Below are positions 6,328-6,480 of a stretch of 6,480 nt of DNA, in pieces. The stretch spans positions 1-6,480 of the forward strand of contig CAJGDW010000086.1 in the NCBI GenBank assembly GCA_904502115.1, read 5' to 3'. The stretch comes from Paludibacteraceae bacterium (lineage in GTDB: Bacteria; Bacteroidota; Bacteroidia; Bacteroidales; Paludibacteraceae). Under the pieces are notes generated by a model that searched no databases, had not been told where the DNA came from, and saw only the letters and a list, made by a program, of their open reading frames with translations. The stretch's first letter is position 1. Each line of letters opens with the position of its first letter. The position numbers were made by a program, and so were the translations under genes.

Positions 6328-6371
6328 AGAAAGGAGATTTTTTTTTGACTAATCGGCTAATCGACTAATCG
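6328..6371. repeat. Octamer cluster B with AGAAAGGAGA-T9 leader
   Basis: On the plus strand AGAAAGGAGA (6328-6337) is followed by nine T (6338-6346) and a three-unit octamer cluster. On the minus strand the units are CGATTAGT (6364-6371), CGATTAGC (6356-6363) and CGATTAGT (6348-6355). It is a direct repeat of cluster C, 62 bases apart at the leader. No coding potential or known element family is recognised. Confidence 0.8.
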
Positions 6372-6389
6372 AAACATAAAGAAGAAAGA

Positions 6390-6432
6390 AGAAAGGAGAT
6401 TTTTTTTGACTAATCGGGGAATCGACTAATCG
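6390..6432. repeat. Octamer cluster C with AGAAAGGAGA-T8 leader
   Basis: AGAAAGGAGA (6390-6399) is followed by eight T (6400-6407) and three octamers. On the minus strand these are CGATTAGT (6425-6432), CGATTCCC (6417-6424) and CGATTAGT (6409-6416). Compared with cluster B, the T run is one base shorter and the middle unit is CCC-type, not AGC-type. A purine-rich stretch (GAAGAAAGAAG) precedes the leader. Confidence 0.8.
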
Positions 6433-6480
6433 GTGAAAGTTTGTGCAAAGTGAATGCTAACTACACCTCTTTTCTGCTTA
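6433..6480. other. Right-edge sequence with no recognisable feature
   Basis: These 48 bases contain no further octamer unit, no clear -7 motif on either strand and no readable gene. They may belong to the neighbourhood of a gene beyond the right edge. Together with the repeats this makes a 268-base gene-free region to the right of miaB. Confidence 0.4.

Noticed and set aside
6177..6368. 63-codon plus-strand frame across the miaB start and repeat region
   Set aside because: It overlaps the miaB 5' end and promoter antisense and reads through the octamer repeats, giving low-complexity sequence with no protein signature.
6254..6432. Possible CRISPR array
   Set aside because: Units are 8 bases and abut each other; there are no 25-40 base repeats with unique spacers of even length and no cas genes.

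Overview
The window looks like chromosomal DNA from a member of the Bacteroidota, most likely Bacteroidales. The evidence is the -7 promoter motif TAnnTTTG (perfect in front of the tRNA, with TTTG 19 bases upstream), the lack of strong Shine-Dalgarno sites, the Bacteroidota-type OmpA protein, and a double-receiver/PEP-pyruvate-binding protein of a kind I recall from Bacteroides relatives. The genus cannot be read from the sequence.

Every supported gene lies on the minus strand, so the window reads from right to left. At 6213-6480 there is a gene-free stretch with three clusters of an 8-base repeat next to homopolymer T runs. Then come miaB (6212-4908), an OmpA-family outer-membrane protein (4807-3416) with a strong intrinsic terminator, a 990-residue protein with two receiver-like domains and a PEP/pyruvate-binding ATP-grasp domain (3311-339), and tRNA-Phe(GAA) (241-169) with its own promoter and terminator. 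The left 120 bases hold only a terminator-like hairpin and AT-rich sequence.

miaB, the OmpA gene and the tRNA each have a visible promoter and appear to be separate transcription units. No clear promoter was found for the 990-residue gene, which may depend on an atypical promoter or on readthrough past the OmpA terminator. One functional link is visible: MiaB methylthiolates i6A37 in tRNAs that read UNN codons, and the tRNA-Phe here carries the A36-A37-A38 run that this modification pathway uses.

Most of the window is ordinary core genome. The points most worth a second look are the 990-residue protein, which is related to PEP synthase but lacks the usual phosphohistidine and PEP domains; the modular octamer clusters upstream of miaB; and the large inverted repeat in which the 3' end of the tRNA is mirrored beyond its terminator. 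No CRISPR array, insertion sequence or defence system was seen.
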